Assembly: GCF_024172095.1 (NCBI RefSeq)
Contig: NZ_JAMZDX010000008.1
Coordinates: 372,001 to 436,000, forward strand
From: Kitasatospora cinereorecta
Lineage (GTDB): Bacteria > Actinomycetota > Actinomycetes > Streptomycetales > Streptomycetaceae
Length of the DNA: 64,000 nucleotides
Direction: 5' to 3'
Shown here: piece by piece, positions 52,874 through 62,150 of the stretch
Position numbering within the stretch: the first letter of the stretch is position 1
Layout: the number at the start of each line of letters is the position of its first letter
Notes under the pieces: generated by a model
Database searches by the model: none
What the model saw: the letters and a program-made list of their open reading frames with translations, nothing else
What the model was told of the DNA's origin: nothing
Made by a program: the position numbers and the translations under genes

Positions 52874-55800
52874 ATGCTTCGAACCGCTGACGGACCCCGA
52901 CGCCGGGTGTCCCGGCCGTGGTCCATATCCGGGTATCACCGTCTTCGATGGCTGGGGACGTTGACCGCGGGCGCCCTGGTGGCCTCGCTGACGGCGGCTC
53001 CGGCGTTCGCCGCCGCACCGGACACAGCCCCGCCGGCCGTTCCTGGGACTCCGTCGGTGAAGGTCGGCCGTCCGCTCCAGGCCAAGCCCGTCCACCCCAA
53101 GGACGACACCAAGCGCACCTACAAGCCGAAGGCCACCGCCTGGCCCAAGGCCTCCAACGGCACCGTCAAGCCGGCCGCCCCGACGGCTGGCCAGGCCGAG
53201 GGCGCCAAGGCACAGGTGTCCGGAAGCCCGGTGTGGGTCCAGACTCCCAAGCCTGCCGACGGTGCCACCGCTCCGGGCAGTGTCGCGGTCAGTGTCCTGG
53301 ACCATGCGAAGAGCACCAAGCTCGGCGTGTCCGGTGTGGTCTTCAGCATTGACGCGGGAGCGGCCGGCGGCAAGCTCCGCGTGGGCCTGGACTACTCGTC
53401 GTTCGCCGAGGCCTACGGCGGCAACTACGGCTCCCGCCTGCAGCTAGTGTCCCTGCCGGCCTGCGCGCTCACCACCCCCGAGGTGCCGGCCTGCCGCGTC
53501 CAGACCCCGCTCACCACCGACCGCGACCCGCGCTCGAGCACGGTCTCCGCCCAGGTCGAGGTTGGCACCGCGGCGGCCGCGACGCCGTCGAAGATCGGCA
53601 CGACGGTCCCCGCGAGCACCGACACCGGGTCGCACGTGGTCTCGGCGGTCTGGTCCGGTGACACGGCCACGGCGGTGCAGGCCTCGACGGCGTCCACTCC
53701 GCAGGTCCTGGCCGCGACCGTGTCCAGCGGGCAGGAGGGCTCGGCCGGAGGCTCCTACTCCGCCGGAGCCCTGAGCCCGAGCGGCTCGTGGACCGGCGGC
53801 AGCTCCGGCGGCTCCTTCACCTACAGCTACCCCGTCACCGTCCCCGGCGCCACCACCTCCCTCACCCCGAGCGTCTCCCTCGGCTACGACTCCGGCGAGG
53901 TCGACGGCAAGACCGCCAGCACCCAGGCCCAGGCCTCCTGGCTCGGCGACGGCTGGTCCACCCCCGACTCCTTCATCGAGCAGACCTTCATCCCCTGCTC
54001 GGACAGCCCCGAGGGCAGCCCCTCGCCGTCCGCCACCAATGACGAGTGCTACGCCGGGCAGATCCTGACCCTGTCGCTGAACGGCTCCTCCACCTCGCTC
54101 GTCTACGACGCGTCGAAGGGCACCTACACCTCCAGCGGCGACGACGGCGCCAAGATCGCGCACATCACCGGCGCGAACAACGGCACCGGCACCTACAACA
54201 CCGACTACTGGACCGTCACCGACCGCTCCGGCACCGTCTACTCCTTCGGCCGCAACCAGCTCCCCGGCTGGTCGGCGGGCAAGCCGGCCACCAACTCGGT
54301 CGACTCCATGCCCGTCTACTCCGCCCACCCCGGCGACCCCTGCTACAACGCGAGCGGCTTCAACGCCTCCGTGTGCACCACGGCCTACAAGTGGCACCTG
54401 GACTACGTCAAGAACATCCAGGGCCAGGCCATGGCCTACTACTACGCGCAGGACACCAACTACTACGGCCAGAACAACGGCGCCACCAACACCCAGTACG
54501 TTCGCGACTCCCACCTCGCCCGGATCGACTACGGCTTCCTCGACGGCGGCGCCTACAACACCGTCCCCGACCAGGTCTCCTTCACCACCGCCCCCCGCTG
54601 CGTGGCCACCACCTGCGACCCGATCTCCGCGGGTAACAGCGCCACCCAGTACCCGGACGTGCCGTTCGACCTGATCTGCGCCTCCGGTGCGACCTGCTCC
54701 TCGCACTCGCCGTCGTTCTTCTCCACCGTCCGCCTGAAGCAGATCGCAACGACGCAGTACGACACCGCCTCCGCCGGCTACAAGCCGGTCGACAGCTACG
54801 GCCTCGCGCAGACCGAGCCCCCGACCGGGGACGGCACCTCCCCGACCCTGTGGCTGTCCTCCATCACCCGCACCGGCAGCGACACCAGCGGCGGCGGCAG
54901 CGGCACCATCACCCTGCCCGCGGTGACGTTCGGCGGCACGACCATGCAGAACCGGGTCGACACCACCAACTTCCCCGGCATGTTCCGCTACCGCCTCACC
55001 TCCATCACCGGCGAACTCGGCGCGGTCACCGGCATCACCTACGGCCTGCCCAACCCCTGCACCCCCGCCTACATCGCCACCGCCAACCCGGCATCGAACA
55101 CGGGCTCCTGCTACCCGGTGAGCTGGACCCCGCCGTTCTACAGCGCCCCGGTCACCGACTGGTTCCAGAAGTACGCCGTCACCCAGGTCCTCGAGACCGA
55201 CATCACCGGCGCCGCGACCGACAGGACCACCACCTACGACTACGCCGGCGGCGCGGCCTGGCACTACGACGACAACGAGATCGTCCAGCCCAAGTACCGC
55301 ACCTGGGGACAGTTCCGCGGGTACGCCACCGTCACCAGCCGCAGCGGTAACGGCACCAGCGAGCACAAGACCAAGAGCGTCACCGACTACTACCGGGGTA
55401 TGGACGGGGACTACCTCACCCCCACCACCACCCGCAGCATCACCCTCACCGACTCCCAAGGCGGCACCCACGCCGACAGCCCACAGCTGTCCGGCAGCGC
55501 CCTGGAGACCTCGGCGTACCTCGGTGACGGCGGCGTGGTCGACCACTCGAGCATCACCTCGTACTGGATCTCGCCCGCCACCGCCACCCGCACCCGCACC
55601 GGCCTTGCGGCCCTGACCGCGAACACCGTCAAGCCGGCCGAGACCTTCACCCGGCAGGCCGTCACCACCGGCGGCAGCACCACCTGGCGCTACACCGAGA
55701 CCGACAGCACCTACAACGCCAACACAGGCGACGCCGGCTTCGGCCTCCTCACCGCCACCTACACCCACACCGTCCCGGTCAACGCCGTCTACGACGCGTG

Positions 55801-58800
55801 TGCCACGGTGACGTACGCGCCGGCGAACACCACGCTCAACCTGATCGGCCTCGCCGCCTCCCAGGAGAGCGACTCGGTCGCCTGCGCCGGCTACACCCAG
55901 GGCGCCAAGCCGTCCGCCCCGGCCGGCTACAACACGCTCACGGCCCCGGCCTCGGTCAATCGCCCCGCGCAGGTCGTCTCCGCCACCCGCACCTTCTACG
56001 ACGACCCCAGCTTCTCCACCGCGTTCCCGCAGGCCGCCGCGCCCACGGTCGGCAACGTGACCATGGTCCGCCAGGCCGCCGACTACACCGCCGGCGCGTT
56101 CACCTGGCAGACCGCCAAGCGCGCCACCTACGACACCTACGGCCGCCCGCTCGTCACCTACGACGGCAACGGCAACGCCACCACCACGGCCTACACCACC
56201 AACGCGGTCGGACTCACCACCGGCCGGTCCGTCACCAACGCCAAGAACCAGACCGCGAGCTCGACGATCGCCCCGGTCCGCGGCCTGCCGCTGACCGCGA
56301 CGGACGCGAACGGCGTTGTCTCCACCACCCGGTACGACACGCTGGGCCGCCTCACCTCGGTGTGGCTCAACTCCCGCCCTACCACCGCGGCGGCCAACCA
56401 GGTCTTCGGCTACACGGTGTCCCAGACCTCTGTGTCCGGGACCACCACTCAGAAGCTCAACGACGGCCTCGGTTACATCACCTCGTACACCCTGTACGAC
56501 TCCCTCGGCCGTGTCCGCCAGACCCAGGACCCCACCCCCATGGGCGGACGGCTCCTCAGCGAGTCGTCCTACGACTCCCGCGGCTGGGTCCGCAAGAAGA
56601 ACAACGCCTTCTGGGACAAGGACAACAACCCCGTCCTGGCGCTCGCGCCCTCTCCCCAGGACGCCACGGTCCCCAACCAGGACGTCTACACCTACGACGG
56701 CCTCGGCCGCACCGTCGTCGACACCTCCTTCAAGTACTCGGCGGTCCAGGAGGTCACCACCACCGTCTACAACGGTGACCGGACCACCGTCGTCCCGCCG
56801 GCCGGCGGCACCGTCAAAACCACCGTCGTCGACCCGCTCGGCCGGACCGTCGAGCTCGACGACTTCACCGCCCGTCCGACCGTCGCCCCGCCCGTCGACC
56901 CGTTCACTGGCACCTACACCGTCTCGGGCGGCACCAGCCAGGCCATCACCTACGGCTTCGACGGGCACGGCAAGCAGAACACCACCACCGCCGCCGGATC
57001 CACCTGGACCACCACCTACAACCTGCTCGGCCAGGCCACCGGCAAGACCGATCCCGACGCCGGCGCCAGCACCATGACCTACGACGGCGCCGGCAACCTC
57101 AAGGAGTCCACCGACTCCCGCGCCAAGACCGTCAGCTACACCTACGACACCCTCAACCGCAAGACCGCAACCTACGCCGCCCCCGCCGCGGGCCAGTCCA
57201 GCGCCAACCAGCTCGCCGCCTGGGTGTACGACAACGACAACGCCGTCGCGAACGTCACCTACCCGATCGGCCACGCCACCACCACCACCGCGTACAACGG
57301 CGGCGCCGCCTACATCACCCAGTCCCTCGGCTTCAACGTTTTCGGCGAGTCCCTCGGCGACACCTACACCATCCCCTCCAGCACCGAAGGCGCCCTGCTC
57401 GGCAAGAACTACACCTTCAAGCACAGCTACACCCCCCACACCGGCCTCCTCGACAACGACACCCTGCCCCTCGGCTCCGGCCTCCCGTCCGAGATCGTCG
57501 GCCACGCCTACAGCACCGCCTTCGACCTGCCCGCCGGCCTCGGCACCACCAGCTACAGCTACGTCCAGGACGTCACCTACGACGCCTACGGCCACGTAGG
57601 CCAGACGACCCTCGGAGGCGACACCAACCTCGGCTGGATCACCAACACCTACGACGACCACACCGGACGCCTGACCGACCAGCGCGTCTCCCGCTCCAAC
57701 ACCGGCACCCCCAGCGACGTCGACCTGCAGCACTACGACTACGACCTCGCCGGCAACACCACCCGGCAGACCTCCACCCGCCTCGGCGCCACCACCGAGA
57801 CCCAGTGCTACCGCTACGACCAGCTGGATCGCCTCACCACCGCCTGGACCGCCACCGACTCCTGCACAGCCACCCCCACCCCCGCCGCACACTCCACCGT
57901 CGGTGACGCCATCACCGGCGGCGCCTACTGGACCGACTGGGCCTTCGACCAGCTCGGCAACCGCACCACCCACACCGACCACTCCACCACCGGCGGCACC
58001 GACACCACCGTCACCTACACCTACAACGGCAACGGCGCCGCCCAGCCCCACACCCTGACCTCCACCAGCGCGAGCACCAGCTACCGCTACGACGCCACCG
58101 GCAACACCACCACCCGCACCACCCCCACCGGCGGCACCCAGAACCTCACCTGGGACAACGCAGGCCACCTCACCGCCATCACCGGCGGCACCGCAGGCAA
58201 CACCAGCTACGTCTACGACGCCGACGGCCAAGTCCTCCTCCAGAAGGACCCCGGCACCACCACCCTCTACCTCCCCGGCCAGCAGGTCACCCTCAACACC
58301 ACCACCAACACCCTCAGCTCCGTCCGCTACTACGCCCTCCCCGGCGGCGGCACCGTCGTCCGCACCGGCACCGGCACCAACTACCGCTTCGAAATCGCCG
58401 ACCCCCACGGCACCAACGGCCTCAACCTCGACAACACCGCCCAAACCCCCACCTGGCGCCAGTTCACCCCCTACGGCGCCCCCCGCGGCACCCCCGCCAC
58501 CTGGCCCGACAACCGCGGCTTCCTCAACGCCCCCACCAGCACCGCAACCAGCCTCACCACCGTCGGCGCCCGCCAATACGACCCCATCCTCGGCCGCTTC
58601 ATCAGCGTTGACCCCGTCCTCGAAACCACCGACGCCCAACAACTCGGCGGCTACACCTACGCCGGCGACAACCCCATCGGCGGGAGTGATCCGACGGGCC
58701 TGCTCCGCCAGCCTGACTTCTACGGTGGCGGCGAGGCAGGTGGGGCAACATGCGAACAGGAATGCCAGGATGATGCGGCCGGGAATCCTGAGTTCTCCGA

Positions 58801-59527
58801 TATTCCCGAGGACAAGCATGGACCCTGCACATTGTCAGGCGGGGCGTGTGGAGGGCCCGGCAGCTCGATTTCAATGAGTGACGTTGGAAAATTTTGGTGG
58901 GACGTTGCTACGCAGCCTGTCCGGGACGGCTGGAATTGCGGATGGAATCATCAAGACGAGGCATGCATGTGGACAGCTGTCACCATGTTCACAGCCGGGG
59001 AAGGCGCACTCCTCAAGGCCACCCTGGGTGACCTAGCCGCCACAGAGGGTGGAGCTGCCGAAGTTGGAAATATCAGACTCCTTGAAGGTGGCGAAGGCGT
59101 TACAATCCTCGGGGGGAAGTACAAGACGCCGAACGTTCCCACCCTGAAGGCGATGATCAATCCTGGTGGCGGGGAAACCAACTGCAGGGCATGTGCCGTC
59201 GCGCTGGATTACCTGCTGGCCGGAAAGCCCGCGTCGGCCGTTCCTTGGCTGCAGGGTGGAGATAAGAAGCTCATCGAGCAAATTATGGGCCGCCGGTTCC
59301 ATGTTCGTAGTTTGAGTAATATAGTAAGTGACATAAATAAGTCGGGTGACGGTGCAAGGGGGATCGTGATTGGATATATCCCCCCCACTGCGAAAACTCC
59401 AGGAATCTATCACGCATTCAATGTTTTGAATAAAAAGGGTGATGTGCTATTCCTTGATGGACAAACCGGACATGCGAATTATGTTTCAAGAATGACTAAC
59501 TTTCAGTTTATGGCGACTAATCCCTAG
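52874..59527 (+). CDS. RHS-repeat polymorphic toxin with papain-like C-terminal domain
   Basis: A 2217-residue secreted protein from ATG 52874, with a signal ending LVASLTAAPAFA. The large middle is RHS/YD repeats (YDTYGRPLVTYDGNGNATT, YDGLGRT, YRYDATGNTTTR), building the toxin-enclosing shell. The core RHS motif YDPILGRFISVDPVLETT...GYTYAGDNPIGGSDPTG at about 1910-1943 marks the cleavage boundary. The C-terminal 270 residues are compositionally different and less GC-rich. They hold Asn-Cys2104 (ETNCRACAVALDYLLAG), His2180 (IYHAFNVLNKKGD) and Asp2195-x-Gln (FLDGQTG), the Tox-PL papain-fold pattern of glutamine deamidase or protease toxins. The stop shares a base with the next gene. Confidence 0.9.
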   Translation: MLRTADGPRRRVSRPWSISGYHRLRWLGTLTAGALVASLTAAPAFAAAPDTAPPAVPGTPSVKVGRPLQAKPVHPKDDTKRTYKPKATAWPKASNGTVKPAAPTAGQAEGAKAQVSGSPVWVQTPKPADGATAPGSVAVSVLDHAKSTKLGVSGVVFSIDAGAAGGKLRVGLDYSSFAEAYGGNYGSRLQLVSLPACALTTPEVPACRVQTPLTTDRDPRSSTVSAQVEVGTAAAATPSKIGTTVPASTDTGSHVVSAVWSGDTATAVQASTASTPQVLAATVSSGQEGSAGGSYSAGALSPSGSWTGGSSGGSFTYSYPVTVPGATTSLTPSVSLGYDSGEVDGKTASTQAQASWLGDGWSTPDSFIEQTFIPCSDSPEGSPSPSATNDECYAGQILTLSLNGSSTSLVYDASKGTYTSSGDDGAKIAHITGANNGTGTYNTDYWTVTDRSGTVYSFGRNQLPGWSAGKPATNSVDSMPVYSAHPGDPCYNASGFNASVCTTAYKWHLDYVKNIQGQAMAYYYAQDTNYYGQNNGATNTQYVRDSHLARIDYGFLDGGAYNTVPDQVSFTTAPRCVATTCDPISAGNSATQYPDVPFDLICASGATCSSHSPSFFSTVRLKQIATTQYDTASAGYKPVDSYGLAQTEPPTGDGTSPTLWLSSITRTGSDTSGGGSGTITLPAVTFGGTTMQNRVDTTNFPGMFRYRLTSITGELGAVTGITYGLPNPCTPAYIATANPASNTGSCYPVSWTPPFYSAPVTDWFQKYAVTQVLETDITGAATDRTTTYDYAGGAAWHYDDNEIVQPKYRTWGQFRGYATVTSRSGNGTSEHKTKSVTDYYRGMDGDYLTPTTTRSITLTDSQGGTHADSPQLSGSALETSAYLGDGGVVDHSSITSYWISPATATRTRTGLAALTANTVKPAETFTRQAVTTGGSTTWRYTETDSTYNANTGDAGFGLLTATYTHTVPVNAVYDACATVTYAPANTTLNLIGLAASQESDSVACAGYTQGAKPSAPAGYNTLTAPASVNRPAQVVSATRTFYDDPSFSTAFPQAAAPTVGNVTMVRQAADYTAGAFTWQTAKRATYDTYGRPLVTYDGNGNATTTAYTTNAVGLTTGRSVTNAKNQTASSTIAPVRGLPLTATDANGVVSTTRYDTLGRLTSVWLNSRPTTAAANQVFGYTVSQTSVSGTTTQKLNDGLGYITSYTLYDSLGRVRQTQDPTPMGGRLLSESSYDSRGWVRKKNNAFWDKDNNPVLALAPSPQDATVPNQDVYTYDGLGRTVVDTSFKYSAVQEVTTTVYNGDRTTVVPPAGGTVKTTVVDPLGRTVELDDFTARPTVAPPVDPFTGTYTVSGGTSQAITYGFDGHGKQNTTTAAGSTWTTTYNLLGQATGKTDPDAGASTMTYDGAGNLKESTDSRAKTVSYTYDTLNRKTATYAAPAAGQSSANQLAAWVYDNDNAVANVTYPIGHATTTTAYNGGAAYITQSLGFNVFGESLGDTYTIPSSTEGALLGKNYTFKHSYTPHTGLLDNDTLPLGSGLPSEIVGHAYSTAFDLPAGLGTTSYSYVQDVTYDAYGHVGQTTLGGDTNLGWITNTYDDHTGRLTDQRVSRSNTGTPSDVDLQHYDYDLAGNTTRQTSTRLGATTETQCYRYDQLDRLTTAWTATDSCTATPTPAAHSTVGDAITGGAYWTDWAFDQLGNRTTHTDHSTTGGTDTTVTYTYNGNGAAQPHTLTSTSASTSYRYDATGNTTTRTTPTGGTQNLTWDNAGHLTAITGGTAGNTSYVYDADGQVLLQKDPGTTTLYLPGQQVTLNTTTNTLSSVRYYALPGGGTVVRTGTGTNYRFEIADPHGTNGLNLDNTAQTPTWRQFTPYGAPRGTPATWPDNRGFLNAPTSTATSLTTVGARQYDPILGRFISVDPVLETTDAQQLGGYTYAGDNPIGGSDPTGLLRQPDFYGGGEAGGATCEQECQDDAAGNPEFSDIPEDKHGPCTLSGGACGGPGSSISMSDVGKFWWDVATQPVRDGWNCGWNHQDEACMWTAVTMFTAGEGALLKATLGDLAATEGGAAEVGNIRLLEGGEGVTILGGKYKTPNVPTLKAMINPGGGETNCRACAVALDYLLAGKPASAVPWLQGGDKKLIEQIMGRRFHVRSLSNIVSDINKSGDGARGIVIGYIPPTAKTPGIYHAFNVLNKKGDVLFLDGQTGHANYVSRMTNFQFMATNP

Positions 59528-59796
59528 TGGTGGCAGGGGCTTTGTCTGCGGATATCGATTTTGCGCGACAGGTGGCCGAGGAATTCGTCTCGAGCCTGGT
59601 CTCCTTGCCTGGCGAGGAGCTCGTAGTGGATCCTTGTCGATATTACGAGATCGATGGGGCGGTTATTTTCCCGTGTAACTCGAGGGAGTTTTTTGAGGGA
59701 ACTGGTGAATCTTATATCGGGGCGCTCCCGGTTCGAGTCGACGCGCAAACTTGGCAATGTCGATTTCTGACGCTTAGTGAAGTTCTCGAAATGTAA
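59527..59796 (+). CDS. Probable cognate immunity protein (YrhB/Imm35-like)
   Basis: An 89-residue acidic protein from GTG 59527, whose first base is the last base of the RHS stop. The text LVVDPCRYYEIDGAVIFPCNSREFFEGTGESYIGALPVRVDAQTWQCRFL follows the YrhB/Imm35 pattern (strand, aromatic FF-NSREF, then GxxPVxVD). Imm35 is a known partner of papain-type toxins. Low GC content shared with the toxin tip suggests the two were acquired together. It should protect sister cells or the producer. Confidence 0.8.
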   Translation: MVAGALSADIDFARQVAEEFVSSLVSLPGEELVVDPCRYYEIDGAVIFPCNSREFFEGTGESYIGALPVRVDAQTWQCRFLTLSEVLEM

Positions 59797-59861
59797 ATCT
59801 CATACGCGCGAGTTTGATCGGATGTTTCGCCAGCCGTTCACTCGCTAATCTCATCTTTCAT

Positions 59862-59897
59862 GGCGGCCCGTCGGTTCACCGGCGGGCCGCCCCTTTT
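59862..59897 (+). terminator. Rho-independent terminator after the RHS-immunity pair
   Basis: GGCGGCCCGTCGG (59862-59874) pairs with CCGGCGGGCCGCC (59879-59891), one G-T pair, loop TTCA, followed by CCTTTT. Confidence 0.85.
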
Positions 59898-59930
59898 CCA
59901 CGCCTGAACCTGCACCCCTACATCTCCTCT

Positions 59931-60010
59931 CGGCGAAGAACACGCTGTCGCAGTCGAAGGTGTCCACGCCCTCGGACAGCACCTTCACGGAGGAGAGGAT
60001 GTAGCGCAGG
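59931..60010 (-). pseudogene. Fragment of a DEAD/DEAH helicase
   Basis: The minus-strand text LRYILSSVKVLSEGVDTFDC then DSVFFAERR is helicase motif V and following strand, like LLSEGIDVAAVDAICFADP in the helicase at 5630. It is only about 27 codons long, cut on one side at the right direct repeat of the island. Confidence 0.6.
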
Positions 60011-60020
60011 CCCCGCCCCA

Positions 60021-60132
60021 GGGTGTGAGTGGGTGGGGTGGCGTCAGCGGGTTGGGTGGCAGTGGGTTGGCTGAGCTCAAAAGCTTGTTGAGCTGGGCTT
60101 CTCATGGTCGAGGTCGTGGATCTTGGCTGTCG
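60021..60132. repeat. Right direct repeat of the 17.6-kb island
   Basis: Same-orientation match of 42395-42490, with an 18-base insertion (a partial duplication of the GGGTTGG motif). The flanking sequence differs on both sides. Confidence 0.65.
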
Positions 60133-61039
60133 CCAGGCTGACCAGCAGGCCCGCACTGTCTGCTCGACGCGCTGGACAACCCGGACGACCGGGCCTCCCA
60201 CGACCAACGCCAGAAGGAGAGGGACGCCTGTGCGCGGGGGTGGGCTTGCTCGACCGCTCGACCGCTCGGCTGCATGTGCGAAGAGCGCTGTGACTTCCGG
60301 GTCACGCGGATGCTTGCGATCCCTGGGTACGCCCGCCTTCTCCGGGCCTGCACCGATCCACCGGCCGCGCCCGGCTGCGCCCACGGGGCTGGGGCCCGAC
60401 CGGTCCGGCCGGGTTTCACCGGTCCGTCCATGCCACCTCGCCGGCCCGGTTCCGCAGTGCCTTCGGCAGCCTTCTGCTCCGCTCGTTCTCGGACGCCCCG
60501 GGTCCGTCCTTCCGGCTGGCCTGGGCCGTCTGCCTCTGTTCGGGGCCGGTCGCCGGTGGCTGGCCCGGGGAGAGCCCCGCACCAGAGGGCCGCCAGGCCG
60601 CACCTCGGCCTCGCCTGCCCTGCGCTGTAGCCCGGTCCCCGTGCCGCCCCGGGGAGGTGACGGTTCTTGTATCTCCGCCACCCCGTACAGCCCGGCCCCG
60701 CGTCCCCGCGGAATCCGGCCGGGGCGGTGGCGCCGCCAGCGCACCCGTCGGCCGCGGCGTGCTGCGCCGGGTTCCGGGTGGGCGGGGTGTCTGGGCCGGG
60801 GTCTGCTCCCGGGAGACCCGGTGCCCGTGCCTGCCGCAGCGCGGGTGTCGGGTGTCTGCGCGGCCGGGCGGCGGGGTACGGGGGCGGGGCCGAAACCGAG
60901 CTTCGATGTGATCTGAGTCACTTCCCGGGGGTGGGTATCCGGATTCGGGTGGTTGGGGGAGTGGTTGTGGGTGAGGTCCGGGATGCTGGGCCGACGAGAC
61001 GTCAGATGCCAACGACTGCACGAGAAAGGGGACCGACCG
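60133..61039. other. 900-bp stretch without a convincing gene
   Basis: Frames up to 270 codons exist, but the products are low-complexity Pro/Arg/Gly text. A minus-strand tail (GLLVSLATAKIHDLDHEKPSSTSF, ending near 60077) adjoining the repeat looks like the end of a lost transposase-type gene. A promoter for 61040 presumably lies in the last 100 bases, which are somewhat less GC-rich. Confidence 0.45.
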
Positions 61040-61330
61040 ATGGGGTCGCCTCTGCTCGGGTCGGGACCCGTGTGGGCCTTCGCGCCCATGCTGGTCCCGC
61101 CCTTGATCTTTTTCGCTTCGCGTCGCCTGCTGGCTGCGGCGGAGCTGATGCTCCGCCTGCAGCACAGCGTGGTGATGGAACGCGAGAGACGCGCCACCTT
61201 CGTGGAGGTGGTGCGGGCGCTGCCCGCGGGTGGTGCCGTGGTCCAGTTCGAGGCCGGGGCGCCGCTGTGGGCGGTGTGGGTCCCCGGTGAGACGCCGGAC
61301 GCCCGGGCGGCGCTGCGGAGCGCTGCGTGA
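61040..61330 (+). CDS. Small membrane protein upstream of a sigma factor gene
   Basis: A 96-residue protein from ATG 61040 after AAAGGGGA. Residues 8-30 are hydrophobic (VWAFAPMLVPPLIFFASRRLLAAAELM), giving one membrane segment, then a helical basic part and a small beta-like tail (GAVVQFEAGAPLWAVWVPGE). Its stop overlaps the sigma factor start (GTGA). Small membrane proteins coupled to sigma genes are often regulatory, but this one does not look like a typical anti-sigma factor. Confidence 0.65.
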   Translation: MGSPLLGSGPVWAFAPMLVPPLIFFASRRLLAAAELMLRLQHSVVMERERRATFVEVVRALPAGGAVVQFEAGAPLWAVWVPGETPDARAALRSAA

Positions 61331-61800
61331 CGAAGGACGCTTCCATCAAGGACGCGGCCGGGGAACCGGAGTCGTACTCCGGGTTCCCGGACTTCGTCGC
61401 CCGGACGCGGCCCGCGCTGTGGGCCGTGGCGCTGTACGAGAGCCGGGGCGACCACCACGTGGCCGAGGACGTGCTGCAGGACGCGCACCTGCGGCTGTTC
61501 CGCTCCTGGGAGCGGATCAGCGGCCGGCCCGGGAGTCTGAAGGCGTACGGGCGTACGGCGGTCCGCAACGCCGCGAGGGACTTCTACCGGCGCCACCGCA
61601 GGCTGGTCGTGGTGGAACTGCCGGCCGAGGACGACTTCACCGTGTCGTGGGACGGCGCCATGCCGCACGCCGATGCCACGGACCTCGGGGCGCTGGTGGT
61701 GGAGCTGATCGGCCGGCTGCCCGAGCGGCAGCGGACCGTTGTCAGCATGGTCTACCTCGAGGACAAGACCTTCGAGGAGGCTGCGGCCGCGATGGGCAGC
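61327..61800 (+). pseudogene. Truncated ECF-type sigma factor
   Basis: From GTG 61327 the product has sigma region 2 (ARTRPALWAVALYESRGDHHVAEDVLQDAHLRLFRSWERI then LKAYGRTAVRNAARDFYRRHRR) and the beginning of region 4 (LIGRLPERQRTVVSMVYLEDKTFEEAAAAMG). The HTH stops after AAAMGS, where the recognition helix should follow. From about 61798 the plus strand is antisense to a transposase fragment. The DNA-binding region is therefore lost and the protein should not function normally. Confidence 0.8.
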
Positions 61801-62150
61801 GTGAAGCCCGACACCGCGCCCGCGTCGGCCCCGTCGGGGTGGCCGGTCTCGACCTCGCGGATGTGCCGGCGCCACGTGAGCGCCCGTTCCCGGGCCGCCG
61901 CCGGGGCGGTCTCGAACAGGCCCCACTGCGGCGCCGCCTCCGCCTTCCCGTCGGCCTCGGGGCCGGTGAGGGCGAACGTGGGGTCGGCGAACAGGCGCCC
62001 GGCCAGCACCACTTCCTCCCCCTCGTCGGCAACCAGGTGGACGCGCTGTCCGGCCAGGCCGACGACCTGCCAGCGCGCCCCCCGGAAACGGACCTGCCCG
62101 CCGACCGCCAGCACCGGACGCCCGCCACGCCGCCGCGGCGCCGCGCTCAC
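61752..62150 (-). pseudogene. N-terminal fragment of a TniA/Mu-type transposase
   Basis: From GTG 62150, overlapping the stop of the TnsA-like gene, the text PVLAVGGQVRFRGARWQVVGLAGQRVHLVADEGEEVVLAGRLFADPTF followed by LFETAPAAARERALTWRRHIREVETG is the N-terminal region of the large Mu/TniA-type transposases of actinomycete Tn7-like elements. Those are about 650-750 residues. Here only about 117 codons remain before the junction with the sigma gene; the DDE core is missing. Confidence 0.65.

Noticed and set aside
53444..58819. A 1791-codon open frame on the minus strand opposite the RHS gene
   Set aside because: The repeated RHS codons keep the opposite strand free of stops; the product is Gly/Val/Ala monotone without any domain.
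48450..59796. Contact-dependent inhibition (CdiA/CdiB) or type VI secretion locus
   Set aside because: There is no two-partner transporter, VgrG, Hcp or sheath gene; the RHS protein has its own signal peptide.
60104..60916. A 270-codon plus-strand frame after the island
   Set aside because: It begins inside the direct repeat and has Pro/Arg-rich text with no ribosome site or motif.
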